A DNA stretch of 8,137 nucleotides from JAGOBX01 sp017999075 [NCBI: Candidatus Babelota bacterium]. Its GTDB lineage: Bacteria; JAGOBX01. The notes beneath the pieces are model-generated. The model was not told the origin of the DNA. It ran no database searches and worked only from the letters and a program-made list of their open reading frames with translations. Shown one piece after another: positions 5,534 to 8,137 of this stretch (its first letter is position 1; every line of letters starts with the position of its first letter). The DNA lies in assembly GCA_017999075.1 (NCBI GenBank), contig JAGOBX010000144.1:1-8137 (forward strand), written 5' to 3'. The position numbers and the translations under genes were made by a program.

Positions 5534-7378
5534 TTATTTTTTTCTAATTCTATCAATAATTAAATTTACCGCATTATTCGACGCATTTCCTCCTGAATTT
5601 CCAAAAAGCTTATAAAATTGTGTTTTGGAAAATTTTCTAAAATTATTTTGTTTTTCTTCATCAGACAAATATTCTATCATATTAGCTTCAAGGTTTTCCG
5701 GAGAATCGTTAAACACAGTCATATTTCTGTAATTTTCAACATATCCTATTTCAAAATAATATTTTGTTTCAGGATAATTCAACATAAAACACAAATTGTC
5801 AAGTAAAACGGCTTCACCCATAATCGATGAAAATGTGCCAACGCACCAATCAGTTACTGAAAGCAAATCAGCATTATGAACTATCAAATCCTGCGGAGCA
5901 AAATAAATTTTCGAGGTATCTAATGCGGCGCAGCTTTCAAGAAAACCCATATTATCGCTTGACCAAGGTTTTATAATAATATCAAATCCGAATTTGTAAC
6001 CTAATTTAATTAATATTTTAAGTGTTTTATGATAGTTTTCCCTTATGATTAAAGCCGTATCTAAAACATCCACCTGAGCTGTAAACAATAAATATCTTTT
6101 ATCAGGATTCAATTTTAAAATTTCAGAGATTTTTTTTCTTGTTTCTTCACTTTTTGTTTTCAGAATTTTCCAGTGTCTGTCAAGCCTGGGATAACCCGTA
6201 ACTTCTACAGAATCAGACGGGTATCCGAACGACAAAAAATTTTTTTTATGAAATTCGCTCCACACAAAAACTTTATCAGGTATACAAAACGCGTTTTGAC
6301 GCTTATTTTCCGATGTCCAATATCCATTTTCCGAACGATTCAACCCGTGATGATACGGACCCAATGCCTGCTGCATTCCAAAAATATAAATATTAAGCAT
6401 TCTCGCCGCAGAAACCAACGGTCTAAAAACTCCTTCCCAGTTATAAACAAACACCGCTTCAGATTTTATTTTATCCAACAGCTTCAAATACAAATCATAT
6501 TCTGCTATTTTATGCTGAAAAATTTCTTTTAAATTTTCAAAAGATAAATAATCTGAAATTATATCATATGCCAATGAATATATTTCTTCTAAAACTTTTA
6601 TATATCCGTTATCCAATGGTTTAGGCGATTTAACAGGCAGCTTATGTTTAAAAAAATTCCAGTTAAAAGAAGATAATTCAAAATCAAACGGAGTTTTTGA
6701 AAAACACTCAAATTCATTTCCCATCTGTTCTGAAAGAGATTCCATTATTCCTTCAGCATAAGGTAAAACAGTATAATAATTCTCATTTTGAAAATCAAAA
6801 TGATTACGCAGATTTTCATATTCAACTATACTCAAAAGTTTTTTTTTATTTAATTTGAACAGTTGGATATTCTGAAATATATCCCGCGCTAATAAACGGC
6901 TTTTTGTTTTAATTTCATTTTTCAAAGATTTTTTTTGTTTTTTAGTTACAACTAAACGCTGACAATATCTTATTTTAGACGTGTTAAGCGGTAAATTTTC
7001 AATAACAATGTCTTTAAAAATTTTTCTTTTAAATCTTTCTATACATTCTTTTTTCCGTAAAACAAGATAAGCAGGTTCCTGGAACGAGATTTCTATAAAC
7101 CACCATGCGCTGATATTTTTATAAATTAAAGAATCAAACACAGGTTTTCCTGTAGTTTTTAAAATTTTATTTGATAGTTCTGCAACATAATTACGTGCTT
7201 TATCTCTAATTCTATCTTCTGCTGTTTCAGGACCGAATTCAGAAATATGATAAATGTTCTTATTCTTTATGATATCAGGAAAACTTTTCGAATCAAAAAC
7301 AGCAAATTCATTTTCAGACAATTTTTTTTTATTTAAATCCGAATCGCCATTAATCAGAAACAATGTTTTAAACTCCAT
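5534..7378 (-). CDS. Large surface-carbohydrate biosynthesis protein: unknown N-terminal half plus GT-B-like C-terminal half
   Basis: A 614-residue protein with no signal peptide or clear membrane helix. I do not recognise residues 1-300 by function; they include a Trp/aromatic patch, SAWWFIEISFQEPAY (90-104), and long Lys-rich helices (about 110-190). From about 306 the sequence looks like the GT-B fold of capsule and polyol-phosphate transferases: VFVYNWEG (309-316), FGMQQALGPYHHG (333-345), PDKVFVWSEFHKKN (367-380), VTGYPRLDRHW (393-403), YLLFTAQV (429-436), DIIIKPW (466-472), then DWCVGTFSSIMGEAVL (510-525) as the Ser-rich donor-binding loop, and GNSGGNASNNAVNLI (593-607), resembling the closing motif of such enzymes. 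The usual H-P is K-P-W here (470-472). The likely role is a glycosyl or related transfer in this polysaccharide pathway, with the specificity unknown. Its ATG follows the exporter ATPase stop with no gap and it has the best ribosome binding site in the window. A9 tracts occur at 7322-7330 and 6839-6847. Confidence 0.8.
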   Translation of the reverse strand: MEFKTLFLINGDSDLNKKKLSENEFAVFDSKSFPDIIKNKNIYHISEFGPETAEDRIRDKARNYVAELSNKILKTTGKPVFDSLIYKNISAWWFIEISFQEPAYLVLRKKECIERFKRKIFKDIVIENLPLNTSKIRYCQRLVVTKKQKKSLKNEIKTKSRLLARDIFQNIQLFKLNKKKLLSIVEYENLRNHFDFQNENYYTVLPYAEGIMESLSEQMGNEFECFSKTPFDFELSSFNWNFFKHKLPVKSPKPLDNGYIKVLEEIYSLAYDIISDYLSFENLKEIFQHKIAEYDLYLKLLDKIKSEAVFVYNWEGVFRPLVSAARMLNIYIFGMQQALGPYHHGLNRSENGYWTSENKRQNAFCIPDKVFVWSEFHKKNFLSFGYPSDSVEVTGYPRLDRHWKILKTKSEETRKKISEILKLNPDKRYLLFTAQVDVLDTALIIRENYHKTLKILIKLGYKFGFDIIIKPWSSDNMGFLESCAALDTSKIYFAPQDLIVHNADLLSVTDWCVGTFSSIMGEAVLLDNLCFMLNYPETKYYFEIGYVENYRNMTVFNDSPENLEANMIEYLSDEEKQNNFRKFSKTQFYKLFGNSGGNASNNAVNLIIDRIRKK

Positions 7379-8137
7379 TTATTTGATACCTCCGGACTGA
7401 AACTGCTGCTGCTGATTAATAATTTGAGTTCCGCTTAATGTCAAAGCAGCTACACCCATATCAATATTTGAATTATTTATTTCATTAGACATATGCAATT
7501 CATTGAAATAATATGTTACTGCAATATCAGGATCTCCGTAATAAATCTGTTTTCCATGTGATATAAGTAATGCCTTATTACATTTTTGCTTAACAAATGA
7601 AACGCTGTGAGTCACTATAACTACCACTTTTGCTTTATCAATCAGTTCATCCATACGTTTTGCGGCTTTTTGCTGAAACTTTATATCACCTGCGCTGAGC
7701 AATTCATCAAGCATTAAAATTTCAGGGGCAATATTTGTAGCTATAGAAAACACAAGCCTGCTCTTCATTCCATCCGAATAAAATTTAAAAGGCTGATCTA
7801 TAAATTCTGACAATTCTGAAAATTCTACTATTTCATCAAATATTTTGTCGATTTTATTTTTTGTCAATCCCATAAAACAACCAGCCAGATAAATATTATC
7901 CCTGCCGCTTAATTCATTTCGTATTCCCATTCCAGGACTTAACAGCAAATGTTGTCCGAAAATCCCGATTTTCCCTGTTTTTATAGGGACCAATCCTGCA
8001 ATTGCTTTAAGCAAAGTGCTTTTACCTGCGCCGTTTGCTCCTATTATTCCAATAATATCTCCTTTATAAACTTTAAAATTAATATTCGTCAGTGCATAAA
8101 AATAATCAAGTTTTTTCCTTTTCAACAAACGCGCTAC
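7379..8137 (-). CDS. ATPase of a Wzt/KpsT-type polysaccharide ABC exporter, 5' end cut by the window
   Basis: This is the nucleotide-binding subunit that powers export of lipid-linked polysaccharide through a membrane partner (Wzm/KpsM type), which should lie off the right edge. The frame is open to base 8137 (V-A-R precede the TTG at 8128-8126), and family members normally have some 20-50 residues before the YALTNINF strand, so the true start is outside the window. Counting from that TTG codon as 1: Walker A GANGAGKST (30-38), the family segment ELSGRDNIYLAG (72-83), signature YSDGMKSRL (117-125, usually YSSGM), Walker B EILMLDE (136-142), LLSAGD (143-148) as D-loop region, and switch His in VTHS (H174). 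The ATPase core is complete and should be active. After about residue 212 there is only a Ser/Asn-rich linker and a Gln-rich tail, so a full Wzt carbohydrate-binding domain is absent. The stop TAA touches the next ATG. Confidence 0.93.
   Translation of the reverse strand, partial: VARLLKRKKLDYFYALTNINFKVYKGDIIGIIGANGAGKSTLLKAIAGLVPIKTGKIGIFGQHLLLSPGMGIRNELSGRDNIYLAGCFMGLTKNKIDKIFDEIVEFSELSEFIDQPFKFYSDGMKSRLVFSIATNIAPEILMLDELLSAGDIKFQQKAAKRMDELIDKAKVVVIVTHSVSFVKQKCNKALLISHGKQIYYGDPDIAVTYYFNELHMSNEINNSNIDMGVAALTLSGTQIINQQQQFQSGGIK
7388..7393 (-). promoter_or_regulatory. Strong Shine-Dalgarno for the 614-residue protein
   Basis: GGAGGT ends nine bases before the ATG at 7378. It lies inside the last codons (Gly-Gly-Ile) of the exporter ATPase gene. 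It is the only near-perfect Shine-Dalgarno in the window, so this gene can be translated independently while most of the others seem to depend on coupling. Confidence 0.8.

Noticed and set aside
8126-8128. TTG as the real start of the exporter ATPase
   Set aside because: The frame stays open to the right edge and family members have further N-terminal residues before the first strand, so the gene is treated as truncated by the window.
1-8137. Alternative genetic code, tRNA genes, insertion sequences, CRISPR repeats
   Set aside because: TGA ends three genes and Trp is encoded by TGG, so the code is standard; no cloverleaf, inverted terminal repeat, transposase or spaced direct repeat was seen on either strand.

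Overview
The window is a stretch of one tightly packed surface-polysaccharide operon. It is transcribed entirely from the minus strand, so it reads from the right edge to the left. The DNA is clearly AT-rich, with many A/T homopolymers. Stops used are TAA and TGA, so the standard bacterial code applies. An ABC-type polysaccharide exporter ATPase together with a polyprenyl-phosphate sugar transferase suggests a Gram-negative-type bacterium making an O-antigen-like or capsule-like glycan. The phylum cannot be fixed from this sequence.

In order of transcription: (1) the 5'-truncated ATPase of a Wzm/Wzt or KpsMT-type exporter (7379 to the right edge); (2) a 614-residue protein with an unfamiliar N-terminal half and a GT-B-like C-terminal half (5534-7378); (3) a Gfo/Idh/MocA-family NAD(P)-dependent sugar oxidoreductase (4518-5513); (4) a 415-residue GT-B-like transferase (3249-4496); (5) a 348-residue GT-B-like transferase with the D-E-G and H-P motifs of bacterial sialyltransferases (2222-3268); (6) a WecG/TagA/CpsF (GT26) glycosyltransferase (1458-2225); (7) a WbaP/WcaJ-type polyprenyl-phosphate sugar-1-phosphate transferase (82-1461); (8) the first 26 codons of another membrane protein, running off the left edge (1-78).

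Genes abut or overlap by 4 to 20 bases, or are separated by at most 21, so there is no room for internal promoters or terminators. No RNA gene, mobile element or CRISPR array is visible. The likely division of work is as follows. The sugar-phosphate transferase (7) starts the glycan on undecaprenyl phosphate. The GT26 enzyme (6) adds the next sugar. The GT-B proteins (2, 4, 5) extend or decorate it with sugars, one possibly prepared by the oxidoreductase (3). The ABC exporter (1) flips the finished lipid-linked chain. No classical GT2 or GT4 glycosyltransferase is present in the window, which makes the chemistry of this glycan hard to predict and more interesting.

The points most worth following are an A11 tract at the junction of genes 4 and 5, where loss of one A would fuse the two transferases in frame; the sialyltransferase-like motifs in gene 5; the unassigned N-terminal half of the 614-residue protein; and an exporter ATPase that seems to stop just at the start of a Wzt-type carbohydrate-binding domain.
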